NCBI RefSeq assembly: GCF_900108565.1
Contig: NZ_LT629971.1
Span: 2,418,001 to 2,482,000, forward strand
Reading direction: 5' to 3'
DNA length: 64,000 bases
Source: Mycolicibacterium rutilum
GTDB taxonomy: Bacteria > Actinomycetota > Actinomycetes > Mycobacteriales > Mycobacteriaceae
Shown here: piece after piece, positions 34,136-43,014 of the stretch
Numbering within the stretch: the first letter of the stretch is position 1
Layout of the letters: each line of letters opens with the position of its first letter
Position numbers and translations under genes: made by a program
Notes under the pieces: model-generated
Databases searched by the model: none
What the model was told of the DNA's origin: nothing
Seen by the model: only the letters and a program-made list of their open reading frames with translations

Positions 34136-35569
34136 GAGCTTGTCAAGATTTCTGTGTATGTGGCTGATTTACAGGTAGGGGTTGATGCGTTCGGGGTAGG
34201 TCAGGGCCAGGGCGCCCAGCGCTTGTTTCCAGCCGTTGGTGCGTGCTCCTTCGACGAGGCGTTTACTGCGTGTTCGATCGCCGGTTCTGAGGGGGTCCTC
34301 GGAGAACTTCTGTCGTTCGCGGGCCCGTTTGTCCTCGATGTTGCAGATGGCCAGCCACAGCAGTTTGACCGCGGCCTGATCGCTGGGGAAGTGACCGCGG
34401 TTCTTGATGATCTTGCGTAGCTGGTAGTTCAACGATTCGATTGCGTTGGTGGTGTAGATGGTCCGCCGCAGCGCCGGTGGGAACGCCAGGAACGGGATGA
34501 ACCGCTCCCAGGCGTTGCGCCAGGCGATCACTGTCGTCGGATTCGACTGTCCCAGAGCCGAGTTGGCGAACTCGTCGAATGCCTCAGCTGCGGCGTCGGC
34601 GGTAGGGGCGGTGTAGACGGTCTTGAGCGCTGCCGCGACGGCCTTGCGTTGACCGTAGGAAACGAACCGCATCGAGTTGCGGATCAGATGGACCACGCAG
34701 GTCTGCACGGTGGCCGCAGGCCAGGTGGCTTCGACAGCCTCGGCAAATCCGGTCAAGCCGTCGGTGCAGACGATCAGGATGTCTTTGACGCCCCGATTGG
34801 CCAGCTCGGCGCACACACCTGCCCAGAATTTGGCGCCCTCGTTGGCGGTCACCCAGATCCCCAGCACGTGACGGATCCCGTCGAGATCGACCCCCACCGC
34901 GATGTGGGCAGCCCGGTTCTTGACCTGGTGACCGTCTCGAACCTTGATGACCAACGCGTCCAGATAGACGATCGGATAAAGCTCCTCCAGCGGCCGTTTC
35001 TGCCACGCAACGACCTCCTCGAGGACCGCGTCGGTGATGTTGGAGATCGTCTCGTGGGAGAGCTCGGTGCCGATCGTGGTGGCCAGATGATGCTGGATAT
35101 CGCGGATCGTCATCCCGCCGGCGTAGAGCGAGATGATCATGTCGTCGAGCCCACCGAGGCGCCGCGAGCCCTTCGGCACCAGCGTCGGGGTGAAGCTGCC
35201 GTCGCGGTCGCGGGGAATCGCCAATCCGACGTCGCCGACCTCGCTGGCAACCGTCTTGGCGGTGAAGCCGTTGCGAGCATTGGGCAGTTCACGCCCGATC
35301 GGATCACCCTTCTCATAGCCCAGGTGATCGGTCAGCTCAGCGGCCAGTCCGCGCTCGAGCACGGCTTTGACCATCTCGGGCAAGAACCCACCCTCACCGG
35401 TCAACTGCAACTGACCCGCGTCGATCTTGGCCAGCACATCATCGAGAACACCCGCAGACTGCAACGCCGCAACAGCGTCAGCTCCCGAGATCGGCTCGTC
35501 AGTGGTCATGTCCATCGATACTGCTCCATTCACTAGGAGCCACCGCTACACAAACCATCTGACACGCCC
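34136..35569. mobile_element. IS256-family insertion sequence
   Basis: About 1434 bases carrying one mutator-type transposase. The ends are imperfect inverted repeats: GAGCTTGTCA...TCTGTGTA at the left pairs with GGGCGTGTCA...TTTGTGTA read inward from the right. No 8-9 base target duplication is visible at the ends, which suggests rearrangement after insertion. Confidence 0.8.
34169..35515 (-). CDS. IS256 family (mutator) transposase
   Basis: 448 residues from ATG 35515, which has a GGAG site; a GTG 18 bases upstream is an alternative. The catalytic core carries the first aspartate in YLDALVIKVRDG, the second in CTDGLTGFAEAV and the family signature around YTTNAIESLNYQLRKI. It appears intact. 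It is clearly different from the IS1081-like transposase nearby. Confidence 0.93.
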   Translation of the reverse strand: MDMTTDEPISGADAVAALQSAGVLDDVLAKIDAGQLQLTGEGGFLPEMVKAVLERGLAAELTDHLGYEKGDPIGRELPNARNGFTAKTVASEVGDVGLAIPRDRDGSFTPTLVPKGSRRLGGLDDMIISLYAGGMTIRDIQHHLATTIGTELSHETISNITDAVLEEVVAWQKRPLEELYPIVYLDALVIKVRDGHQVKNRAAHIAVGVDLDGIRHVLGIWVTANEGAKFWAGVCAELANRGVKDILIVCTDGLTGFAEAVEATWPAATVQTCVVHLIRNSMRFVSYGQRKAVAAALKTVYTAPTADAAAEAFDEFANSALGQSNPTTVIAWRNAWERFIPFLAFPPALRRTIYTTNAIESLNYQLRKIIKNRGHFPSDQAAVKLLWLAICNIEDKRARERQKFSEDPLRTGDRTRSKRLVEGARTNGWKQALGALALTYPERINPYL

Positions 35570-35575
35570 GGGTCA

Positions 35576-35674
35576 GTCAGGATGTGGTCGATGCCGTGCT
35601 CGCGGCAGATCGCGTCGAACAAAACCTCGACCGGAGGGTGATTGAACCGGCCAGTGAAGACCTTGCCTTGTCGG
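35576..35674 (+). repeat. Direct repeat (IS481 segment), right copy
   Basis: Second copy of the 34032-34135 segment, 99 bases long. It differs from the left copy by two substitutions and by lacking the 4-base and 1-base insertions. Confidence 0.85.
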
Positions 35675-35730
35675 TCAAGATCTGCCCCGGCGCACCATAG
35701 GTCGCCAACGCAGCGCGCAGACCATCGCAG

Positions 35731-35741
35731 ACCGCGCGGGT
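35731..35741 (+). repeat. Target duplication of the IS1081-like element, left copy
   Basis: ACCGCGCGGGT, repeated exactly at 37166-37176. Removing one copy plus the intervening DNA restores an open IS481 transposase frame (ERTRAVCDGLRAAL), which supports its being a target duplication. Confidence 0.75.
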
Positions 35742-37165
35742 TGCGTCCAGCAGAGTGGTGTACGAGTCGGGCCTGATCAGCGGTACCGGCGTGTCGTAGC
35801 CGAATGATTGAAGGTCATCGCGTGATTCTTCGAGAGACCCGCGAAAGTCACTCGAGCAAAGGAATCAACGCGATGACCACTGCCCACAATATCGACCTGC
35901 CTGCCGTGCTGGCCGAACGACTCACCACCACCCACCCCGACGTGCTGCGCGAGCTGCTGGCCACCTTCATCCACACCCTGATGGGCGCCGAAGCCGACGC
36001 CCTGTGCGGCGCGGGATACGGCGAGCGCAGCACCGAGCGCACCAACTCCCGCAACGGCTACCGCCATCGCCAATTCGACACCCGCGCAGGGTCGTTAGAT
36101 CTCGCGATCCCCAAGCTGCGGCACGGCTCCTACTTCCCAGACTGGCTGCTGGAACGCCGCAAACGCGCTGAGCGGGCCCTGACGACCGTGGTCGCGACGT
36201 GCTACCTGCTCGGTGTCTCTACGCGGCGGATGGACAAACTCGTCGAGACCCTGGGCATCACCAGCCTGTCGAAGTCCCAAGTCAGCGTGATGGCCAAGGA
36301 ACTCGACACCGCCGTCGAAGCCTTCCGCACCCGACCCTTAGACGCCGGCCCCTACACCTTCGTCGCCGCTGACGCCCTGGTGCTCAAGGTCCGCGAAGGC
36401 GGCCGGGTGGTCAACGTGCACGCCCTGATCGCGGTGGGGGTCAACACCGAGGGCTACCGCGAGATCCTCGGCATCGACGTCACCACCGCCGAGGACGGGG
36501 CCGGCTGGCTGACGTTCTGGCGGTCACTGACCGCCCGCGGGCTGTCCGGGGTCAAACTGGTCACCAGCGACGCGCACGCCGGCCTGGTCGCCGCGATCGG
36601 CGCCACCCTGCCCGGCGCGGCCTGGCAGCGCTGCAGAACGCACTACACGACCAACCTGATGGCCATCACCCCGAAAGCCTCGTGGCCGTGGGTGCGCACC
36701 CTGCTGCATTCGGTGTTCGACCAACCCGACACTGAATCCGTTGCCGCACAATATGACCGGATCATCGACGCACTCGCCGACAAGCTCCCCAGGGTCGCCG
36801 AGCACCTCGAAGCAGCCCGCCCGGACTTGCTGGCGTTCACCGCATTCCCCAAGCAGATCTGGCGCCAGATCTGGTCGAACAATCCCCAGGAGCGACTGAA
36901 CAAGGAGATCCGGAGGCGCACCGACGTCGTGGGTATCTTCCCCGACCGCGACGCCCTGATCCGCCTCGTCGGCGCGGTACTGGCCGAACAACACGACGAA
37001 TGGGCCGAATCCAGGCGCTACCTCGGACTCGACGTCCTGAGCAAATCACGCACCGTCAACGACACCCCGACCGAACAGGAGGCCACCCCCGCGGCACTGC
37101 CCGCCTAAACGACCACATCGAAGAATCACACGACGACGTCGTACACCACGTCCCTGGACTTGACC
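35742..37165. mobile_element. IS1081-like insertion sequence (IS256 family) inserted in an IS481 element
   Basis: About 1424 bases between the two 11-base direct repeats. Near both ends, GTCCAG-N4-GTGGTGTACGA occurs in inverted orientation (35745-35765 and 37139-37159). A second, inner inverted pair contains GTGATTCTTCGA (35814-35833 and 37118-37137). The single transposase is full length. Confidence 0.8.
35873..37108 (+). CDS. IS1081-like transposase (IS256 family)
   Basis: 411 residues from ATG 35873, preceded by AAAGGA. The sequence closely resembles the transposase of IS1081 from Mycobacterium tuberculosis (for example LMGAEADALCGAGYGER and YFPDWLLERRKRAERALT). Core acidic residues lie in FVAADALVLKVREGG and VTSDAHAGLVAAIGATL, and the C-terminal signature is IWSNNPQERLNKEIRRRTD. 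No disruption was seen. Confidence 0.93.
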   Translation: MTTAHNIDLPAVLAERLTTTHPDVLRELLATFIHTLMGAEADALCGAGYGERSTERTNSRNGYRHRQFDTRAGSLDLAIPKLRHGSYFPDWLLERRKRAERALTTVVATCYLLGVSTRRMDKLVETLGITSLSKSQVSVMAKELDTAVEAFRTRPLDAGPYTFVAADALVLKVREGGRVVNVHALIAVGVNTEGYREILGIDVTTAEDGAGWLTFWRSLTARGLSGVKLVTSDAHAGLVAAIGATLPGAAWQRCRTHYTTNLMAITPKASWPWVRTLLHSVFDQPDTESVAAQYDRIIDALADKLPRVAEHLEAARPDLLAFTAFPKQIWRQIWSNNPQERLNKEIRRRTDVVGIFPDRDALIRLVGAVLAEQHDEWAESRRYLGLDVLSKSRTVNDTPTEQEATPAALPA

Positions 37166-37719
37166 ACCGCGCGGGTACGCTCGCGGGCCATCAGCCGTGC
37201 ACACACGCACATCCGGGAGTGATCATCGACCCCGGTCAATGCTTTGGCACTGGTCCCGTCGGCCAGCGCGAACCCGCCCACGATGTCCATCTGCCACAAC
37301 TCCATCGCCGCGGCACGCTCCCAGCGCTTCCACTTACGCGAGCGCCGGTCACGTCGATGCGGATCGATCATTTGTGCACGCACCAACGCCCGGTAAGCCG
37401 CCGACTCCGAGGGCACCGGCTCCACCCCACGTTTGCCCAGCTCAAAGACCAATCGACGCGGCCCCCAGTAGGGCCGGGTACGGCGCAACTCCAACAAAGC
37501 CGCCTCCACCCGGGCCGGCATCTGATGCGGACACGACGCCGGCCGATGGGACCGATCCACCAGCCCGGCAAGCCCCTCGGCCTCGTAACGGGCCAACCAC
37601 GAGTGCAGCGTCTGGCGCGACACCCCTGCTTTCGATGCAACCTGCGAAATCGACAAACCATCGCTGATCACCGCCAACACGGCCTGATACCGCTGCTCAG
37701 CCACGCTCAACTCCCTCAT
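37166..37719 (-). pseudogene. IS481-family transposase, N-terminal fragment
   Basis: From ATG 37719 the frame encodes the N-terminal helix-turn-helix (SISQVASKAGVSRQTLHSWLARY) and the start of the catalytic core with the first aspartate (ELWQMDIVGGFALADGTSAK). It is cut at ARERTRAV by the IS1081-like element and then reads into that element's end. It is the same gene as the middle fragment at 35571-35741. Confidence 0.85.
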
Positions 37720-37727
37720 CTAGGGAG

Positions 37728-37818
37728 TGTCAAGGGTCAACCGAAGCAACTGACAAGCATCAGCCGAAACACTGTCCAGCATCAGCCGAAACAGATATGT
37801 CCAGCATCAACCGACCTA
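37728..37818 (+). repeat. Multiple repeats at the IS481 element end
   Basis: Four direct units of about 20-25 bases, the clearest being TGTCCAGCATCAGCCGAAACA (37773-37793) and TGTCCAGCATCAACCGACCTA (37798-37818). More diverged copies start near 37728 and 37754. They probably form the terminal repeat array of the IS481-type element, ending 16 bases from the tRNA gene. Confidence 0.65.
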
Positions 37819-37833
37819 ATACAGCGAAAAAAG

Positions 37834-37906
37834 TGCCCCCGGCAGGATTCGAACCTGCGACACCGGCTTTAGGAGAGCCGTGCTCTATCCCCTGAGCTAC
37901 GGGGGC
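37834..37906 (-). tRNA. tRNA-Arg (anticodon CCU)
   Basis: Full cloverleaf on the - strand: 7-base acceptor stem GCCCCCG/CGGGGGC, D-arm TAGCTCAGGGGATAGAGCA, anticodon stem CGGCT/AGCCG with loop CTCCTAA (anticodon CCT, reading AGG) and T-arm GCAGGTTCGAATCCTGC. The discriminator base is A and CCA is not encoded. Its 3' end faces the mobile-element region and may be its integration site. Confidence 0.96.
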
Positions 37907-37921
37907 GCAACGGCTCGCAGC

Positions 37922-38161
37922 TTACCGGCTGGGCTGGTGCAGCAGCGACGACCATTCGTAGCGGGCCGCGCAGCCGGCGTCCCCATCGGTCGCGTCGCCT
38001 GCGGCCAGCCGCACCAGGGCGGTGGCGAGCTCCGCCGTCGGCAACCGGTGCCGCCTCGCCGCCCCGACGATTTCGGCGAACGCCTCTTCGGCCGCGCACC
38101 GGCGCAGTGCGATCAACACGCCCTCCGCGCGCTCGAGCGCGGTCCCGGGACTCATGGTCAT
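37922..38161 (-). CDS. Stand-alone ANTAR-domain protein
   Basis: 79 residues from ATG 38161 with a GGGAA site; ATG 38155 and TTG 38167 are alternatives. Almost the whole protein is an ANTAR domain (ALERAEGVLIALRRCAAEEAFAEIVGAARRH), with no GAF or receiver sensor. ANTAR binds dual hairpins in RNA and opposes termination. Without a sensor it may be constitutive or depend on a partner. It ends 15 bases before the tRNA gene on the same strand. Confidence 0.72.
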   Translation of the reverse strand: MTMSPGTALERAEGVLIALRRCAAEEAFAEIVGAARRHRLPTAELATALVRLAAGDATDGDAGCAARYEWSSLLHQPSR

Positions 38162-38265
38162 GATCAATTCCCGTTGCCGACCGAGCCAAACGTCGACCGC
38201 GAACGCACCCTCTGCATTACGCTACTGCTGGTTCCGTAATCGGGCCGGTCGAGAGAGGACACCAC

Positions 38266-40215
38266 GTGCGCAGTCGCTACGCGGGCACGCCGTTCACGAC
38301 GCCCACGGACGAGATCCGGGCGGCGCTCGAGGACGTCAGTGTCCCGACACTGCTCCTGAGCCTCGTCCACATCACCGGCGACACCCGCTTCATCCGCGAC
38401 TACGCCCAGGCCGGCCTGTTCCTCAACGAGGTGCAGGGCTTCATGTCCGACGAGGACAAGGCCCGCGCCCGCGCCGACGCGCTCGAGGTGATCACCGACT
38501 ACCGCGACCGCGGCTGCCCGGAGCCTGCCCCGCTGAGCGCGGACGTCGTCAAGCAGATGATGGACTGGGCGGCCTGCGAACCCGTCGGCGACGAGTACCT
38601 GCCGCTGCTGACCGAGGAACTCGACCTCGACGGAGCCGATCCGCGCGCCCCCGAACCCATCGACGCTGACGCGGCCGCCGAGCTTCCCGTCCTCGTCATC
38701 GGCTGCGGTGAATCCGGGCTGCTGGCCGCGATCCGGCTTCAGCAGGCCGGGGTGCCGTTCACCGTCATCGAGAAGAACGCGGGGCCCGGCGGAACCTGGT
38801 GGGAGAACACCTATCCGGGCGCACGGGTCGACGTCGCCAACCACTTCTACTGCTACAGCTTCGAACCCAGCAACAACTGGACCCATTACTTCGCCGAACA
38901 ACCCGAGTTGCGACAGTACTTCGTCGACGTGATGACCAAACACGGCATCGCCGAGCACGTCCGGTGGGAAACCGAGGTCGTCTCCGCCGACTGGGACGAC
39001 GACGCCGGCACCTGGACCGTCGCCGTGCGCGCCAAAGACGGCCGCGTCTCCAGGATCACCGTCCGCGCGGTCATCAGCGCCGTCGGCCAACTGAACCGGC
39101 CGAAACTGCCCGACATCGACGGCGCAGACTCGTTCGCAGGCCGGTCTTTTCACTCGGCACGCTGGGATCACCGCGTCAGGCTCACCGGCAAGCGGGTCGC
39201 GCTGATCGGTGCCGGCGCGAGCGGCTTCCAGATCGCCCCGGCCATCGCCGACGACGTCGCACACCTCGACGTTTTCCAGCGCACCGCGCAGTGGATGTTC
39301 CCGAACCCGATGTACCACGACGAAGTCGGCGACGGAACCCGTTGGGCCATGGAACATCTGCCGTACTACAGCCGCTGGTACCGGTTCCTGCTGCTGTGGC
39401 CCGGCGCCGACAAGGGTCTCGACGCCGCGCGCGTCGACCCCGGCTACGAACAGACCGACTACGCCGTCAGCGACATGAACGCCGCGGCGAGGATGATGTT
39501 CGCCGACTGGATCACCACCCAGGTCGACGGCGACGAGGACCTGCTCGCCAAGGTGCTGCCCGACTATCCGGCGACGGGCAAGCGCACACTGCAGGACAAC
39601 GGAACCTGGCTGCGCACCCTGCGCCGCGACAACGTCGAACTTGTCCGCACGCCCATCGAGCGGATCACCCCGGCCGGTGTCGTCACCGCCGACGGCCGCG
39701 AGCACCCCGCCGATGTCATCGTGTACGCCACTGGTTTTCGCGCCACCGAGGTGCTGTGGCCGCTGCGCATCACCGGCCGCGGCGGGGCCGACCTGCGCGA
39801 TGTGTGGGGTGAGCGGCCGTACGCGTACCGCGGCATCATGGTGCCCGGCTTCCCGAACTTCTTCCTCACCTACGGCCCCGGCACACACCTGGCGCACGGT
39901 GGCAGCCTCATCTTTAACTCCGAGTTGCAGATGCGCTACATCGGACAGTGCCTGCACGCGCTCGCCGACGGCCTGCACTCGATCGAGCCGACCCCCGAGG
40001 CGACCGAGGACTGGCGCCGCCGCTCGCAGGAGGCGATCAAGATGACCGTCTGGTCGCACCCGTCCATCGAGCACTCGTACTTCAAGAACGCACACGGCGA
40101 GATCCACACCGTCAGCCCGTGGAAGCTCTACGAGTACCACGCCGCGGTGCGCGAACCCGACTGGTCCGAGCTCACCGTGCGACCAGCGGGCGCCCCTGCC
40201 GCACAGGGTGTTTAG
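38266..40215 (+). CDS. Flavin-containing Baeyer-Villiger-type monooxygenase
   Basis: 649 residues from GTG 38266 (GAGAGGA site). About 135 N-terminal residues precede the first Rossmann motif, LVIGCGESGLLAAI. FAD contacts include GPGGTWWENTYPGARVD. The class fingerprint reads FAGRSFHSARWD and the NADPH motif LIGAGASGFQIAP follows. The N-terminal extension is typical of 4-hydroxyacetophenone monooxygenase-like enzymes. It would insert oxygen next to a ketone using NADPH. The 3' end overlaps the stop of the convergent LLM gene. Confidence 0.9.
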   Translation: MRSRYAGTPFTTPTDEIRAALEDVSVPTLLLSLVHITGDTRFIRDYAQAGLFLNEVQGFMSDEDKARARADALEVITDYRDRGCPEPAPLSADVVKQMMDWAACEPVGDEYLPLLTEELDLDGADPRAPEPIDADAAAELPVLVIGCGESGLLAAIRLQQAGVPFTVIEKNAGPGGTWWENTYPGARVDVANHFYCYSFEPSNNWTHYFAEQPELRQYFVDVMTKHGIAEHVRWETEVVSADWDDDAGTWTVAVRAKDGRVSRITVRAVISAVGQLNRPKLPDIDGADSFAGRSFHSARWDHRVRLTGKRVALIGAGASGFQIAPAIADDVAHLDVFQRTAQWMFPNPMYHDEVGDGTRWAMEHLPYYSRWYRFLLLWPGADKGLDAARVDPGYEQTDYAVSDMNAAARMMFADWITTQVDGDEDLLAKVLPDYPATGKRTLQDNGTWLRTLRRDNVELVRTPIERITPAGVVTADGREHPADVIVYATGFRATEVLWPLRITGRGGADLRDVWGERPYAYRGIMVPGFPNFFLTYGPGTHLAHGGSLIFNSELQMRYIGQCLHALADGLHSIEPTPEATEDWRRRSQEAIKMTVWSHPSIEHSYFKNAHGEIHTVSPWKLYEYHAAVREPDWSELTVRPAGAPAAQGV

Positions 40216-41030
40216 AGCGCGGCGATCACCTTCGCGAACGCCTCGGCGTGCCGCTGCTGCACGGTGAAGTAGGTGACGCCGTAGGTGTCCCGGTAACCGC
40301 GCAGCGTGTCGGCGATCTCGTCGGGCGACCCCGACAGCACCGCCGGAGTGGCGAGCAGCTCGGCCTCCGACAGGTGGGGCAGGAACTGGCGGGTGATCGA
40401 CAGGTCGGGACGCCCGGAGTCATCGGTCGGCAGCGCGGTGATCGCGATGTTGAGTTCGAGTTCGGCGAACCGGTCACCGGCGGCTTCGCGCACGAACGCG
40501 ATGCGGTCGGCCAGCGGATCGGACTCGGCGGTGATCGGCGCCCCGCCGGTCAGACCGATGATGTGGGCACGCTTCGCGGCCAGCCTCAGCAGCCGGTCAC
40601 CGTTGCCGGCGATGAGGATCGGCACATCGGCGGCGTGCTCGGCCATGTGCTCGGTGACGTGACGCAGCCAGTCCACGCGCTGGCCGGCCGACGGGAACGG
40701 CAGCTCGGCCTGTTCGAACTCCTCCTGGACGTAGCCCGCGCCCAGCCCGAGATCGAACCGCCCGGCGGACAGGTCGCGCAGCGTGGTCACGTCGCGGGCC
40801 AGCAGCGCGGGCCGGTAGAAGCCCGCGTTGAGCACGAAGGTGCCGACGCGCAGGGTCTCGGTCGCCATCGCCATCGCGGTCATCATCGGGAACGGCGCGG
40901 TCGTGTACAGGTGGTCGGCGACGTGCACGATGTCGTAGCCCATGTCCTCGGCGCGGCGCGCCCAGTCCTGCACCGAGGCCTGCCGCCGTCCCGCCTGCAG
41001 GCCGACCCCGAATCGGAAGGGTTTGGTCAC
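40212..41030 (-). CDS. LLM-class F420-dependent oxidoreductase
   Basis: 272 residues from GTG 41030, chosen because the TIM-barrel starts at KPFRFGVGLQAG. The family signatures are GYDIVHVADHLYTTAPFPMM, LRVGTFVLNAGFYRPALLARD and the AGRFDLGLGAGYVQEEF segment. Mycobacterial members mostly use coenzyme F420 rather than FMN. The substrate is unknown. Stop codons of this gene and the monooxygenase overlap by three bases. Confidence 0.85.
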   Translation of the reverse strand: MTKPFRFGVGLQAGRRQASVQDWARRAEDMGYDIVHVADHLYTTAPFPMMTAMAMATETLRVGTFVLNAGFYRPALLARDVTTLRDLSAGRFDLGLGAGYVQEEFEQAELPFPSAGQRVDWLRHVTEHMAEHAADVPILIAGNGDRLLRLAAKRAHIIGLTGGAPITAESDPLADRIAFVREAAGDRFAELELNIAITALPTDDSGRPDLSITRQFLPHLSEAELLATPAVLSGSPDEIADTLRGYRDTYGVTYFTVQQRHAEAFAKVIAAL

Positions 41031-41200
41031 GGTCCGATCGTAGGGCGATCGCAGGTCGGCAAAGGATGTTTGGAGTCTGCGCGCCTTGGGCATAAACCTG
41101 CCGCCGACTTCGAATCATCGAAGTCCACAGACCTGAAGGACTTGCTGCCCGATCCGGCCCGTCGTGAACCATTCCGATGGGCCGGATCAATATTCTGCCC

Positions 41201-42301
41201 ATGGCCACTCATCCCACGATCGGCGTCGAAGAAGAGTTCCTGCTCGTTGACCTGGCGAGCGGCGAACCCGTCGCGCGCAACGAGGCCGTCGCGGCCGAGG
41301 CCGCCAACCGCGGCGTCGACCTGCAACTCGAGCTGACGACGTGCCAGGTCGAGACCGCGACCGAGGTCGTCGGCTCCACCCGCGCGCTCACCGAGCAGCT
41401 GCTCGAACTGCGTCGCCACACCGCCGAGGCCGCGACTGCGGCCGGGGCCCGCCTGCTGGCGGTCGGGTTGCCGCCGACCCTGCCGCACGAGTTTCCGATC
41501 ACCGACACCCCGCGCTACCGCGAGATCGCCGAGCGGTTCGGCATGATCGCCCACGAGCAAGGCATCTGCGGATGCCACGTGCATGTCGCGGTGCCCAGCC
41601 GGGAGGCCGCCATCCGCGTCAGCAACCGGCTGCGGCCGTGGTTGCCCAGCCTGCTCGGACTGAGCGCCAACTCGGCGATCTACCGCAACTCCGACACCGG
41701 CCACGCCAGTTGGCGCAGCGTGCTGTGGGCCCGGTGGCCCAGCGCGGGACCGCCTCCGCATTTTGACTCGGTCGACGAGTACGACGCGGTCGTGCGGATG
41801 ATGCAGCAGGCCGGGGCGATGCTCGACGACGGCATGGTCTATTGGGACGTACGGCCGTCCGCGAACTTCCCGACGATCGAGGTGCGCGTCGCCGACGTGC
41901 CCGCGACGGTCGCCGACACCGTGTTGCTGGCCGCGTTGACCCGGGCCGCGGTGATGACGGCGCTCGACGACGAACGACGCGGCGAACCGACGCCGCCGCT
42001 GGCGCCGCACGCACTCAAGGCCGCCTACTGGAAGTCCGCCCGCGACGGGATCGACGGTGACGCGGTGGATCTCGTCGAAGGCCACGACCGGGTGCCCGCC
42101 CTGACGCTGCTGGACCGCCTCGTCGAGTACGTCCGACCCGCCCTGGAAGACGTCGGCGACTACGACCTCGTCGTCGACGGACTACGCCGCGTCGCCGAAC
42201 ACGGCAACGGCGCGACCCGGCAGCGCCGGGCCTGGGAGCACGGGCACGACGTGCGCGACGTGGTCGAGGCGGTCGCCGAGGCGACGCTCGAAGGCACCTA
42301 G
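41201..42301 (+). CDS. Carboxylate-amine ligase, YbdK/GCS2 family
   Basis: 366 residues from ATG 41201; an in-frame ATG at 41177 is less family-like. The N-terminus [12 protein letters not shown] is the hallmark of the GCS2 glutamate-cysteine-ligase fold. Active-site residues are expected in the [15 protein letters not shown] and [18 protein letters not shown] segments. YbdK-type proteins have weak glutamate-cysteine ligase activity in vitro, and the true substrate is often unknown. It converges with rskA, overlapping by four bases. Confidence 0.88.
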   Translation: MATHPTIGVEEEFLLVDLASGEPVARNEAVAAEAANRGVDLQLELTTCQVETATEVVGSTRALTEQLLELRRHTAEAATAAGARLLAVGLPPTLPHEFPITDTPRYREIAERFGMIAHEQGICGCHVHVAVPSREAAIRVSNRLRPWLPSLLGLSANSAIYRNSDTGHASWRSVLWARWPSAGPPPHFDSVDEYDAVVRMMQQAGAMLDDGMVYWDVRPSANFPTIEVRVADVPATVADTVLLAALTRAAVMTALDDERRGEPTPPLAPHALKAAYWKSARDGIDGDAVDLVEGHDRVPALTLLDRLVEYVRPALEDVGDYDLVVDGLRRVAEHGNGATRQRRAWEHGHDVRDVVEAVAEATLEGT

Positions 42302-43014
42302 GCCAGCGGCAGTTCGGCGAACGGCGCGCCGGTCGGGCGCTGCGAACCGCCGGGCGGTTCGATGGTGAACGCCAGCGTCCGCGAGTCCCCGAGATCGGGC
42401 AGCACCGCGGTGGTCGACGGCGCGACCGCGGCCGAGTCCATCGTGCCCGCCGAATGCGCGCCCTTCTCGTCGACCAACCACATCTGATAGACGGTGCCGG
42501 CCTGCGGCGGGGTGACGTTGTTCATCACCAGCACGCCCGCGTCCTTCTCCCGCGAGAACACCACGGTCGCGGTGCCGCCACCCGGGATCTCGCCGGACAC
42601 CGTCCGCACATCGGGCGCGGCGAACACCTGCTCGGCGGTCGACACGCTCGGCGCCGGACGCAACGCCAGGCCGACGCCGAGCGCGCCGAGCCCGACCACG
42701 AGCGCGGCCGCGGCCGCCAGTGCCGGCTTCTGCCACCGGCGCGGCCGCAGTTCGCGCACCGGCGCGGGTTCGGGTTCGCGGACCTCGGCGAGCAGCCGCG
42801 CACGCAGGTCGGCTGGCGGCTCGACGGCCGTGCCGGCCGACAGCACCGCCATGGTCTCGCGCACACTGCGCACCTCGTCGGTGAACGCCTGCGCCAGCGC
42901 GGGCGGCGCGGCCGCCACCCGACGGTCGACGTCGGCGCGTTCGGCGTCGGTCATCGCGTGCAAGGCGTACGGTGCCGCGAGCGCGATGAGGTCGGTGTTC
43001 ATGGGCTCGGTCAT
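42298..43014 (-). CDS. rskA: Anti-sigma factor RskA-like
   Basis: 238 residues. The N-terminal cytoplasmic part ([22 protein letters not shown]) is the sigma-binding region. One transmembrane helix lies at about 97-117 ([21 protein letters not shown]). The outer domain is the RskA type ([17 protein letters not shown]). It holds SigK at the membrane until regulated proteolysis releases it. The ATG overlaps the sigK stop. Control by SigK through the upstream promoter is likely. Confidence 0.92.
   Translation of the reverse strand: MTEPMNTDLIALAAPYALHAMTDAERADVDRRVAAAPPALAQAFTDEVRSVRETMAVLSAGTAVEPPADLRARLLAEVREPEPAPVRELRPRRWQKPALAAAAALVVGLGALGVGLALRPAPSVSTAEQVFAAPDVRTVSGEIPGGGTATVVFSREKDAGVLVMNNVTPPQAGTVYQMWLVDEKGAHSAGTMDSAAVAPSTTAVLPDLGDSRTLAFTIEPPGGSQRPTGAPFAELPLA

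Larger units (their letters stand above)
35571..35741 (-). pseudogene. IS481-family transposase, middle fragment
   Basis: The reverse strand encodes CDGLRAALATYGAPGQILTD and the following VFTGRFNHPPVEVLFDAICREHGIDHIL, i.e. the second-aspartate region of the transposase. A one-base deletion at the DNG codon shifts the frame. Joined at the 11-base duplication, it continues in frame with the N-terminal fragment at 37166-37719. Confidence 0.8.
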
